Positions 1 to 7,734 of a stretch of DNA of 64,000 nt are shown one piece after another. The DNA lies in contig CAVZMV010000002.1 of assembly GCA_963776465.1 (NCBI GenBank), positions 3,060,038 to 3,124,037 on the forward strand, given 5' to 3'. Origin of the DNA: DASRHK01 sp963776465. GTDB lineage: Bacteria; Pseudomonadota; Gammaproteobacteria; Nevskiales; Nevskiaceae. The notes beneath the pieces are model-generated. The model was not told the origin of the DNA and made no database searches. It was given only the letters and a program-made list of their open reading frames with translations. How positions within the stretch are numbered: position 1 is the first letter of the stretch; each line of letters begins with the position of its first letter. The position numbers and the translations under genes were made by a program.

Positions 1-414
1 CTGCGCGTCCATCTCCTTGTACGCATCGCTGCCGATCGGCCAAGGCGTGCCGCCGGTGTGCGAGCGATCGTCGGTGCCCGAGGCCATTTTCAGGATCCGC
101 GACTTGCCGGCGTCGTTGCGGCCGAGACGCTCCCACGACGCGCGCAGGTTGGCGAAGTCTTCGCTCTTGTTCTGCGACAGCATGTAGAGATTGCCGTCCG
201 GCACGTCGGCGACGCCGCCGGGCACGTGGCAGTTGCGGCAGAACTCCAGGCGCGGCTGCACGCGCAGCGAGAACAGCTGGTCGCAGTTCTCCACCTTCAC
301 CGCGCCCGTGGTCGGTGCGCCGCCGACGGTCGGCGTCTCGACCGGCAACGTATAGCTGCCGCACGCCGCAAGCAGCGCGCAGCCCATCGCCAACCATCCG
401 ATCCCCCGACGCAT
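1..414 (-). CDS. Multiheme c-type cytochrome lipoprotein, N-terminal part (truncated by window edge)
   Basis: Only the first 138 codons are inside the window; the gene continues beyond position 1. The start is ATG at 414. The N-terminus is a lipoprotein signal with a lipobox ending LLAAC, followed by GSYTLP. A heme-attachment motif CRNCH follows in the context RLEFCRNCHVPGGVADVPDG. The visible part is closely similar to the N-terminus of the 820-aa gene at 47697-50159, including the shared stretch SHTGGTPWP, so the two are paralogues. By analogy with that full copy it should be a periplasmic, membrane-anchored RoxA/cytochrome-c-peroxidase-like protein. It is divergent from the AraC gene at 509, which raises the possibility of control by that regulator, but this is inference. 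Confidence 0.8.
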   Translation of the reverse strand, partial: MRRGIGWLAMGCALLAACGSYTLPVETPTVGGAPTTGAVKVENCDQLFSLRVQPRLEFCRNCHVPGGVADVPDGNLYMLSQNKSEDFANLRASWERLGRNDAGKSRILKMASGTDDRSHTGGTPWPIGSDAYKEMDAQ

Positions 415-449
415 GACCGCAGTCTGTCGAAGGGGCGCCCGCCCCAGCA

Positions 450-509
450 ATCACCTATACGGACATTCTCCTACTCATTTCACGCCAGGGATGCGCTAGT
501 CTGGCTGCG
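450..509 (+). promoter_or_regulatory. Putative leaderless promoter of the AraC gene, with an ATCACCTAT box
   Basis: TAGTCT at 497-502 fits a -10 box. Its expected start site, seven bases after the last T, is base 509, which is the G of the GTG start codon, and no Shine-Dalgarno sequence is visible. The 9-mer ATCACCTAT at 450-458 is also the core of the 50-bp elements at 23122 and 28559, though the rest does not match. No convincing -35 box is seen. Confidence 0.4.
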
Positions 510-1525
510 TGCGCGCCATCGAGCTTGCCAAGCCCACCGTCCCGATCAGCTACGTCCTGCTGACACTGTCGCTGGCGGAGGAGCGCGGCGTCGAGCGCGC
601 CGCGATGCTGCGCGGCATGAGCATCCCGGCGAAAGCCCTGCAGCAATCCGACGCCAGGATCGGCCTGCTCGAATACGGCCGGCTCTGCATCCGCGCGATG
701 CAGCTCACCGGCGAGCCTGCGCTCGGCTACGAGTTCGGCCTGCACAACCGCGTCACCGATCACGGCTTCGTCGGCTTCGGGATGATGAGCCAGGCGACGC
801 TGCGCGACGCCATCGAGTTCGCCATCCGCTTCTTCGTGCCGCTGCGCCTGCCCGGGTGGGACCTGCGGCTGTTCTCCGACGGCGCGCAGGCGGTGATCGA
901 GGGACGCGAGACCGTGCCCTACGGCGTGCTGCATCAATATGCGCGCGACATGCTGCTGGTGAGCCTCTACTCGATGCTGCGCCGCTTCCTGCCGGCGAAG
1001 ACCGGGATCGAGCTGTGGTTCGATTGCCCGCAGCCTGCGTACTACGCAGAGTACCGCCGCAAGCTGCCGACCACGCGATTCTCCAAGGGCGCGAACCAGG
1101 TTCGCCTGCCGCTGGCCGAGCTGACGCGTCCGATCAAGACCGCCAACCCCGTCACCGCCAAGCTCGTCGCCGAGCAATGCGAGCGCGAGCTGGCGCTCGT
1201 CGGTCCGGCTGGCGAAGAGGACCTGCTCAAGCGCGTCCGCGCCGCGATGGTCAACGAGCAGGGGAAGTATCCCGACCTCGCGCGCACGGCGGCGCGCCTG
1301 AACCTCAGCACGCGCACGCTGATCCGGCGCCTGGGCGAGCACGGCATCGGCTTCCAGCAATTGCTCGACGAGGCGCGCCATCGCGACAGCGTCCGGCTGC
1401 TGGAAGACCCCACGCTGACGCTGGCCGTGATCGCCGACCGGCTCGGCTACAGCACCGCGGCCAACTTCTCGCGGGCGTTCGAGAAATGGACGGGTCTCAC
1501 GCCGGGACGATTCCGCGCGCGCTGA
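509..1525 (+). CDS. AraC-family transcriptional regulator (arabinose-binding-like N-domain)
   Basis: A 338-aa cytoplasmic DNA-binding regulator. Residues about 15-200 resemble the Arabinose_bd N-domain found in OruR/ArgR-type AraC proteins, which binds a small effector. Residues about 235-338 form the double helix-turn-helix AraC DNA-binding domain; visible signatures are STRTLIRRLGEHGIGFQQLL and the terminal pattern LGYSTAANFSRAFEKWTG. The GTG at 509 was chosen because it gives a normal family length and a -10 box sits 7 bp before it. The gene is divergent from the cytochrome gene at 1-414 and precedes the TetR gene, so local control of either neighbour is plausible. A second AraC of the same type lies at 15822-16826. 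The effector is unknown. Confidence 0.9.
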   Translation: MRAIELAKPTVPISYVLLTLSLAEERGVERAAMLRGMSIPAKALQQSDARIGLLEYGRLCIRAMQLTGEPALGYEFGLHNRVTDHGFVGFGMMSQATLRDAIEFAIRFFVPLRLPGWDLRLFSDGAQAVIEGRETVPYGVLHQYARDMLLVSLYSMLRRFLPAKTGIELWFDCPQPAYYAEYRRKLPTTRFSKGANQVRLPLAELTRPIKTANPVTAKLVAEQCERELALVGPAGEEDLLKRVRAAMVNEQGKYPDLARTAARLNLSTRTLIRRLGEHGIGFQQLLDEARHRDSVRLLEDPTLTLAVIADRLGYSTAANFSRAFEKWTGLTPGRFRAR

Positions 1526-1533
1526 CCCGTACC

Positions 1534-1547
1534 CGAACGATCGTTTG
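1534..1547. promoter_or_regulatory. Upstream TetR-type operator (imperfect palindrome)
   Basis: CGAACGATCGTTTG contains the perfect 10-bp palindrome AACGATCGTT and is a near copy of the site at 1590-1603. The centres are 56 bp apart. The site overlaps the likely -35 region (TTGCCT at 1545-1550) of the TetR gene, so it is a good candidate for autorepression. Confidence 0.65.
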
Positions 1548-1589
1548 CCTGACCGGCGCTTCTGGGAGTAGGCTGTCGCCGTCGCCGAC

Positions 1590-1603
1590 CGAACGATCGT
1601 TCG
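1590..1603. promoter_or_regulatory. Downstream TetR-type operator (perfect 14-bp palindrome)
   Basis: CGAACGATCGTTCG is perfectly self-complementary and ends one base before the ATG of the TetR gene at 1605, covering where a ribosome binding site would lie. With the copy at 1534-1547 it brackets a possible -10 box (TAGGCT, 1569-1574). Paired palindromes around a tetR promoter are the usual autoregulatory layout. Confidence 0.75.
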
Positions 1604-1604
1604 T

Positions 1605-2249
1605 ATGCCGAAGCCAAGCGCCTCCCTGCACCGCCGGCTGCTCTCCGAGGAGATGCTGCTGCCGCCCGGCGTGACGCCGCCCGGATCGCGCGGCGTCATC
1701 CTCGGCGCCGCTCTGCGCCTGTTCGCGGACCACGGCTACGGCGGCACCTCCGTGCGCGACATCGCCAAGGCCACCGGCATCCAGCCGGCGACGATGTACG
1801 CGCACTACCCTTCCAAGGAGCACATCCTCTCCGAGCTGATCCGGCTCGGGCACGAGGAGCACCACCGCCGCCTGCGCGCGGCGTTACTCGACGCCGGATC
1901 CGACCCGCGGCGCGAGATGGCCGCGCTGGTGCGTGCGCACGTGCGCACGCACACCGACTACCCGATGCTGACCGTCGTCGCCAATTCGGAGCTGCACGCG
2001 CTGTCGGGCAAGCTCGCGGCGCCGACGCTGGAGCTGCGCAAGCAATCGGAGCAGCTCTTGTTCGACGTGGTCCAGCGCGGCGTGAAGTCGCGCGTGTTCA
2101 AGACCCCGGACGCGTGGCTGGCGATGGCGGCGATCGGGGCGATGGGACTGCGCGTGGCGAATTGGTACACGCCCGATTTCGACAAGAGCGCCGAGGAAGT
2201 CGCGGAGAACTACGCGGAGTTTGCGCTGAGGATACTCGGCGCGCGTTGA
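1605..2249 (+). CDS. TetR/AcrR-family transcriptional regulator
   Basis: A 214-aa homodimeric repressor. Residues about 25-75 carry the TetR helix-turn-helix, seen in RGVILGAALRLFADHGYGG, TSVRDIAKATGIQPATMYAHY and PSKEHILSELI. The remaining helices form the ligand-binding and dimer domain. It starts two bases after a perfect palindrome and is followed after 24 bp by the TonB receptor gene at 2274, so it very likely represses itself and perhaps the receptor-esterase genes. The N-terminal extension of about 25 residues before the HTH is slightly long, but no better start is seen. The ligand is unknown; an acyl compound released by the neighbouring hydrolases would fit. Confidence 0.93.
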   Translation: MPKPSASLHRRLLSEEMLLPPGVTPPGSRGVILGAALRLFADHGYGGTSVRDIAKATGIQPATMYAHYPSKEHILSELIRLGHEEHHRRLRAALLDAGSDPRREMAALVRAHVRTHTDYPMLTVVANSELHALSGKLAAPTLELRKQSEQLLFDVVQRGVKSRVFKTPDAWLAMAAIGAMGLRVANWYTPDFDKSAEEVAENYAEFALRILGAR

Positions 2250-2273
2250 GCATGCGTTGAAGGGGGAGAAGTG

Positions 2274-4799
2274 ATGGCATTTCGTTTCGGCTGCGTCGTG
2301 CTGTTGCTCGTGAGCGCCGTCTCTTTCGCGCAGGAGACCGCGCCGCCGGCGGGGCCTGCGCCGGCACCCACGCCCTACCCCGAGACCGTGCCGGTGCCGG
2401 TCAGCGAGAAGGAAGCGCCGCTGCCGCAGGAAGCCCCCGCGACGATGAAGTTCGAGGAGGTGACGGTCACCGCGCAGAAGGTCAAGCAATCCGCGCGCGA
2501 CGTGCCGATCTCGATGTCCGTGATGAGCGACAAGTTCATCGCCGAGAAAGGCATCGTCGACATCGTGCAGGCGATGCAGTACGTGCCCAACGTCAAGATC
2601 GCCTCCGGCGGGTTCTTCGCCGCGCCGCAGGCGCGCGGCTTCAGCTTCAACAACAACAACAAGGCGTTCGAGTCGCCGCTGGGCATCGCCTTCGACGGCA
2701 TCCCCTACACCAATACCACCTACTTCAACTCGGGCCTCTTCGACATCCAGCGCCTCGAGGTGCTGCGCGGGCCGCAGGGCACGACCTTCGGCAAGAACAC
2801 CACCGCGGGCCTGGTCTCCATCGTCACCGCCGACCCGACCGCGAACTGGTCGGGCGTCGCGTTCGCGCAGTACGGCCAGATCGGCCGCAAGCACGCGGAG
2901 GCCGCGATCTCGGGCCCGATCATCGACGACGTCGTGCAGTTCCGCATCGCCGGCATCTACGACAAGCGCGACGGCTTCATCCGCAACACCGCCGTGGAGG
3001 AGTCGCCGACCGCGATGAACCCGCTGCGCGGCTACGACCACAAGGGCTATCGCGCCAAGCTGAAATTCCCCGACCTCTTCGGCACGGATCTCAAGCTTTC
3101 GTACGAGAGCGTCGATCTGAACAACACCGGCGCGGGCGTCGAGCTCTGGCACATCTACCCTGCGGTGGCGACGGTCGTGCGCAAGTACGACCCCGACGCC
3201 GACTTCATCCTCAACAACTACGTCAACTCCGAGGACGCACCGGACTATCGCTACGCGCACACCAACACCGCCGTCGGCGAGTGGAACGTCCCGATCGGCG
3301 GCTGGACGTTCACGGCGCTGGGCGGCCACTCCGAGCTCAAGGAGACGATGGCGGTGGACGTGGACTTCACGTCCGTGCCCGCTCTGCCAGCGACGGCAAA
3401 AGACCGCTTCCCGACCACGACGCTGGAGCTGCGCCTCAAGGCGCCGACGCTCGATGGCCTCTTCGGCATCGGCGGCGACTGGCTTGGCCACACGGAGTTC
3501 CTGACCGGCTTCTTCTGGCAGCACCGCACGATCCGCGACAGCAACTACCGCTTCCTGCTGCACGATGGGCCATTGCTCGAGCTCACCGCCGCATCGCAGG
3601 CGGGCAGCAACGGCACCAGCACCCAGGGCGAGCTCGACACCCTGCTGCAGCTCTTCAGCGGCGTCCTCACCCCGCTCGAGCTCCTGCTGCACGACGAAGT
3701 CTTCAACATGGGCTTCGACCAGACCGGCAACGTCGTCGCGTTCTTCCAGCAGACCGACTGGAAGTTCCTGCCGAAGTGGACGCTGCAGCTCGGCGCGCGC
3801 TTCAGCAAGGAAGAGAAGATAGGCATCTGGGACATGCACTTCGAGACGCAGGGCAACGTCGTCGCCACCGCCCTCGGCCTGCAGGAATTCCAGGCGGTAC
3901 GCGAGCATTCCGAGAAGCAGTTCCAGCCGAAGGTCTCCCTCAACTGGCAGCCGACGCGCCAGCTGTCGCTGTTCGCGCACTGGGCGCGCGGCTTCAAGGG
4001 CGGCGGCTTCAACGCCTTCGCCTACCGCAACGTGCCCGAGCAGCTGGAGTACAAGTCCGAGACCACCGACGAGATCGGCTTCGATCTGAAAGGCAGCTTC
4101 TTCGGCGGTCGCTTCCGCCCCAACCTGTCGCTCTACCGGATGGACGCCAAGGACTTCCAGGTGCTCGGCCGCGAGAAGCCCCCCATCGTCGACGCGCCCG
4201 GCGGGCAGACGTGCCAGGACACCGGCACCAGCATCGTCTGCGTCCCGCCGAGCGCCGTCATCGGTCTCGGCACCACGCGCGTGTTCAACGCCGAGCAGGC
4301 GGTCGCGCAGGGCGTCGAGGGCGACCTCAACTGGATCGTCGGCGGCGGCTTCAACATCTTCGCGACGCTCGGCTACAACAGCACCAAGTACCACCTGTTC
4401 ACCCAGAACGAGTGCGCGGCCGACAACATGCGCACCTACTGCAATGCCACCGGCCGGCCGTTCGCGTTCGCGCCGAAGTGGGACACGACGCTCACACCGA
4501 GCTGGATGATCTCCCTGCCCTGGGGCCTGACGCTGACGCCGAGCTTCACCGTGACGTATCTCGGCACGCAGCTGCTCGACACCGATCTCGACGAGCGCAA
4601 GCGCCAGGGCGGCCTCGTGCGCTACAACGCCTCGATCGCGCTCGCCAACCTCGGCCACGGCTGGACCTTCCAGGTCATCGGCAACAACCTGGGCGACAAG
4701 CGCAGCGCCGTGCGCTACGGCGACGCGCTGGCGAACATCTTCGTGTCCGTGCCCGAGCCGTCGCGCGAGGTGTTCGCGCAGGTGCGGTACGTGTTCTGA
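2274..4799 (+). CDS. TonB-dependent outer-membrane receptor
   Basis: An 841-aa receptor with a signal peptide (MAFRFGCVVLLLVSAVSFAQ), a proline-rich periplasmic linker, a TonB-box/plug start at about residues 60-70 (FEEVTVTAQKVKQSARDVP), a plug domain (LRGPQGTTFGKNTTAGLVS) and a 22-strand type barrel ending in the C-terminal aromatic (QVRYVF). It imports an unknown substrate across the outer membrane using TonB energy. ATG 2274 is preferred over the GTG three bases earlier because an AGGGGGAG ribosome binding site at 2261-2268 is then properly spaced. The next gene starts inside its stop codon (ATGA), so receptor and esterase are translationally coupled, which suggests that the substrate is an ester or polyester degradation product. 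Confidence 0.95.
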   Translation: MAFRFGCVVLLLVSAVSFAQETAPPAGPAPAPTPYPETVPVPVSEKEAPLPQEAPATMKFEEVTVTAQKVKQSARDVPISMSVMSDKFIAEKGIVDIVQAMQYVPNVKIASGGFFAAPQARGFSFNNNNKAFESPLGIAFDGIPYTNTTYFNSGLFDIQRLEVLRGPQGTTFGKNTTAGLVSIVTADPTANWSGVAFAQYGQIGRKHAEAAISGPIIDDVVQFRIAGIYDKRDGFIRNTAVEESPTAMNPLRGYDHKGYRAKLKFPDLFGTDLKLSYESVDLNNTGAGVELWHIYPAVATVVRKYDPDADFILNNYVNSEDAPDYRYAHTNTAVGEWNVPIGGWTFTALGGHSELKETMAVDVDFTSVPALPATAKDRFPTTTLELRLKAPTLDGLFGIGGDWLGHTEFLTGFFWQHRTIRDSNYRFLLHDGPLLELTAASQAGSNGTSTQGELDTLLQLFSGVLTPLELLLHDEVFNMGFDQTGNVVAFFQQTDWKFLPKWTLQLGARFSKEEKIGIWDMHFETQGNVVATALGLQEFQAVREHSEKQFQPKVSLNWQPTRQLSLFAHWARGFKGGGFNAFAYRNVPEQLEYKSETTDEIGFDLKGSFFGGRFRPNLSLYRMDAKDFQVLGREKPPIVDAPGGQTCQDTGTSIVCVPPSAVIGLGTTRVFNAEQAVAQGVEGDLNWIVGGGFNIFATLGYNSTKYHLFTQNECAADNMRTYCNATGRPFAFAPKWDTTLTPSWMISLPWGLTLTPSFTVTYLGTQLLDTDLDERKRQGGLVRYNASIALANLGHGWTFQVIGNNLGDKRSAVRYGDALANIFVSVPEPSREVFAQVRYVF

Positions 4800-5878
4800 T
4801 GCGCCGCATCGCCGCCGTGTGCCTTCTGCTGGCCGCCTGCTCCAACGGCGGAACGGCGCCCACGGTCGGCACCGACGACCAGGCCCTCGGCCCCGGCACC
4901 TACAGCAAGTTCGAGTACGCGGTCGACCCTGCCCCGCATCGCGAGTATTTCGTCTACGTCCCGTCGACGCTGCCCAGCGGGCCGGTGCCGCTGATCGTCT
5001 ACCTGCACGGCTGCAACCAGGACGCTACCGACGCCGCGATCGGCACGCGCTGGAACGAGGCGGCCGAGGAGCACGGGTTCATCGCGGTGTATCCGGAGCA
5101 GCGCGTCAGCAGCGCCGACAGCGAGGATCCGACCGACGGCAACGGCGCGCATTGCTGGAACTGGTACCTGCCGCAGCACGAGCAGCGCGACGCCGGCGAG
5201 CCGTCGACCATCGCCGGCATCACGCGCCTCGTCATGGATTCCTACGCAATCGATCCGGATCGCGTCTACATGATGGGCACGTCGGGCGGCGCCGGCATGG
5301 CCAGCATCATGGGCGCGACCTATCCCGATCTCTACGCGGCGATAGCCCTGGTCGCCGGCGTGCCTTACGGCGGCAGCGACTACAGCGGCGCGCAGGCGGC
5401 GATGGCGATGGGCGAGCACGCGCGCGTGATGCCGGTGTTCGCGCTGCACGGCACGCTCGACGAGGCGGCGATCTTCCCGCTCGGCGTCGCCGAGGTGCAG
5501 CAGTGGCTCGGCACCAACGACCTGGTCGACGACGGCTCGGCCAACGACAGCATCTCGCGGCAGCCGGCGTCGATCGACAACGTCGGCGTCGACGCCAGCA
5601 TGCTGGAGAACATCGGCACGATCGGCGACCTCTGCATCACGCCCCCGCTCGCGGTGCCCTGCGTCGGCGCGGCGCTGGGCCTCGACGAATATCCGCACAC
5701 CATCGCGCACTACGTCGACGCAGCGGGCGCGCCGCTGATCGACTTCTGGATCGTCCACGGCATGGGCCACACCTACCTGGGCGGCAGCCGCGATGGCAGC
5801 TTCACCGACCCGATCGGGCCGGACACAACCCGCCGCGCATACGAATTCTTCATGGCGCATCCGATGGTGCGTCCATGA
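4799..5878 (+). CDS. PHB-depolymerase-family esterase, lipoprotein
   Basis: A 359-aa alpha/beta hydrolase of the poly(3-hydroxybutyrate) depolymerase/feruloyl-esterase type. The N-terminus MRRIAAVCLLLAAC is a lipoprotein signal, so the enzyme is anchored in the cell envelope. The oxyanion region is YLHGCNQ, the nucleophile elbow is GTSGGAG, and a likely catalytic histidine lies in HGMGHTYLGG near the end. It starts within the stop codon of the TonB receptor (4-base overlap), so both products are made together. The substrate may be a polyester or an esterified plant polymer. Family assignment is firm; substrate is not. Confidence 0.88.
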   Translation: MRRIAAVCLLLAACSNGGTAPTVGTDDQALGPGTYSKFEYAVDPAPHREYFVYVPSTLPSGPVPLIVYLHGCNQDATDAAIGTRWNEAAEEHGFIAVYPEQRVSSADSEDPTDGNGAHCWNWYLPQHEQRDAGEPSTIAGITRLVMDSYAIDPDRVYMMGTSGGAGMASIMGATYPDLYAAIALVAGVPYGGSDYSGAQAAMAMGEHARVMPVFALHGTLDEAAIFPLGVAEVQQWLGTNDLVDDGSANDSISRQPASIDNVGVDASMLENIGTIGDLCITPPLAVPCVGAALGLDEYPHTIAHYVDAAGAPLIDFWIVHGMGHTYLGGSRDGSFTDPIGPDTTRRAYEFFMAHPMVRP

Positions 5879-5918
5879 GCGATACCGGGGCTACCCCGCG
5901 TCACCAGGAGGAGAAGTC

Positions 5919-6828
5919 ATGAAACGGATCGGAGTGTCATTCGGAGCGTTGTTCGCTTATCTGCTGATGGCCAGCACCACGGTCGGCAGCCTGGTGTTCC
6001 CGGCAGAGGCGCAGGCCGCGCGCTGCACGCAGAACGCCAACGGCTGGAGCTGCACGCACAACAAGGTCTACACCTACTACTGGTGCGGCGCCTATCTCAC
6101 GCCGCGGACGGTGCGCTGGCAGGTGCCGGAGGGCACGCCGCCCGCCGGCGGCTGGCCGGTGGCGTTCTACTACGCCGGCACGCAGCCGACCGACACCAGG
6201 CACGCGTTCGCGCGCAACTACGGCGAAGCCTTCGGCGTGGAATACGAGCCGCAGATCATCCGCGAGCTGCTCGACAACCCCAACGGCGGCGGCCGCAAGT
6301 ACGCGGTATTCGTGGCCGATCCACCGGCGACCGGTGGCACTGCCCAGTACCTGGCATACCAACGTGGTCTATCCGTACAGCGCCAGCTGCGACTACTCGT
6401 TCTTCAACACCTTCTTCCCCAACATCAAGAACGGCAGCTACGGCAGCGCGTCGCAATACAACATGAACCAGCGCTACGCCTACGGCATCTCCAGCGGCGG
6501 CTTCAACACCAGCCGCATGGCGGTGACGTTCAACAGCGGCACCGGCAACGCTGATACCTGGAAGGCGCTGGGCATCGTCTCCGCGTCGTACGCGACCTGC
6601 TCGTATTCCTGCGGCACGATCCCGACGCTGCCGGCCAATCATCCGCCGACGAAGTTCTGGCACGGCCAGGCGGATTCGATCGTGCCCATCACCACCATGT
6701 ACGCTTACTTCAACAAGCTGATCAACGGCGGCTTCACCACGACCAAGGTCGAGCATTCGCTCGGGCACCAGTTCACGGTGGACACGCTGGGGAACAGCGG
6801 CGTGAAGAAGTGGTTCGACAATTACTAA
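5919..6828 (+). pseudogene. Secreted PHB-depolymerase-like esterase, broken by a +1 frameshift near 6351
   Basis: The start is ATG 5919 after a strong AGGAGGAG site. The first frame encodes a signal peptide (ending near AEAQAA) and a Cys-rich esterase N-part up to about 6350 (ADPPATGGTAQY). The rest, WHTNVVYPYS onward, is in the +1 frame to the stop at 6826-6828. It contains the nucleophile elbow GISSGGF, the Asp motif FWHGQADSIVPI and a histidine in EHSLGHQF. Deleting one C at about 6351 (CAGTAC-C-TGGCAT) restores a single reading frame of about 300 codons with a complete catalytic triad. This is therefore either a recent mutation or a sequence error. The next hydrolase starts in its stop codon (TAATG). 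Confidence 0.8.
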
Positions 6829-7625
6829 TGGCGATAGCGAAAGTAAACGGCATCAAGCTGAACTACGAGAGCGGCGGACAGGGTCCGCCGCTCTTGTTCA
6901 TCCATGGCCTCGGCGGCTCGCTCGAGGACTGGGAGGGCCAGGTCTCGCATTTCGCCAGGGACTTCCGGGTGTTCAGCGTCGACCTGCGCGGGCACGGCCG
7001 CTCCGACAAGCCGCGCGCCGTCTACAGCATGCAGCTCTTCGCCAGCGACCTGGCGGCGCTGATCAACGCGCTGCGCCTGGGGCCGGTGCACGTCGTCGGC
7101 ATCTCGCTGGGCGGCGGCGTGGCGTTCCAGCTCGCGGTCGATTCGCCGGAGCTCGTGCGCACGCTGACGATCGTCAACAGCGGCCCGGAGATGATCCTGC
7201 GCACGTTCAAGGAGAAGTTCGCCATCTGGCTGCGCTTCGCCATCATCAACACCATGGGCCTGAAGAAGCTCGGCGACGTCGTCGCCGCCAAGCTGTTCCC
7301 CGACCCCGCCGACGCCGCGCGCAAGGCGGGCTTCCTGCAGCGCTACGCCCGCAACGAGGCGCAGCCCTACAAGGCGGCGCTGCGCGCGTTCGTGGGCTGG
7401 AGCGTCACGCCGCAGCTGGGCTCCATCAACTGCCCCACGCTGATCATGAGCGCCGACCAGGACTACACGCCGGTGTCGTTCAAGGAAGCGTACGTCGGCA
7501 AGATCCGCGGGGCGAAGCTGGTCGTGATCCCCGACACGCACCACGCGGCGCCGGCCGAGCGGCCGGAGGTGTTCAACGAGCTGCTGTCGGAGTTCCTCGA
7601 CGCGACTGCGTCAGCCCGGACGTAG
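6828..7625 (+). CDS. Alpha/beta-fold hydrolase
   Basis: A 265-aa cytoplasmic hydrolase of the classical alpha/beta family. It shows the oxyanion motif HGLGGSLEDW, the strand DLRGHGRSDKP, the nucleophile elbow GISLGGG (Ser in G-x-S-x-G), an Asp in MSADQDYTP, and a final catalytic-type His in PDTHHAAPAERP. The ATG overlaps the stop of the preceding esterase by one base, so it ends the receptor-esterase operon. It would act on a small ester or lactone after import. Its stop codon TAG is the start of a GTAG repeat (7622-7703). The specific substrate cannot be told from sequence. Confidence 0.9.
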   Translation: MAIAKVNGIKLNYESGGQGPPLLFIHGLGGSLEDWEGQVSHFARDFRVFSVDLRGHGRSDKPRAVYSMQLFASDLAALINALRLGPVHVVGISLGGGVAFQLAVDSPELVRTLTIVNSGPEMILRTFKEKFAIWLRFAIINTMGLKKLGDVVAAKLFPDPADAARKAGFLQRYARNEAQPYKAALRAFVGWSVTPQLGSINCPTLIMSADQDYTPVSFKEAYVGKIRGAKLVVIPDTHHAAPAERPEVFNELLSEFLDATASART

Positions 7626-7703
7626 GTCGGCGCAAGCGCCGTCGCGGAGCCGACGCTGCGATGTCGGGTCGGCTGCGCTTGACCCGACCTGCCAAGGGCG
7701 ATG
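7622..7703. repeat. GTAG-type REP/BIME-like inverted repeat
   Basis: GTAGGTCGGCGCAAGCGCC at the left and an inverted copy ending GCGCTTGACCCGACCTGCC at the right form a bipartite palindromic unit between 7625 and 7735. The TAG of its GTAG head is the stop codon of the hydrolase gene. Confidence 0.7.
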
Positions 7704-7734
7704 CGCGCAGAATGGTCGCGGGTGCCCCGGGGAA

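Noticed and set aside
1884..4658. Very long minus-strand open frame opposite the first TonB receptor
   Set aside because: It is antisense to a well-supported TonB receptor, Arg/Val/Ala/Glu-rich and without any domain motif; long antisense frames are expected at this GC content.
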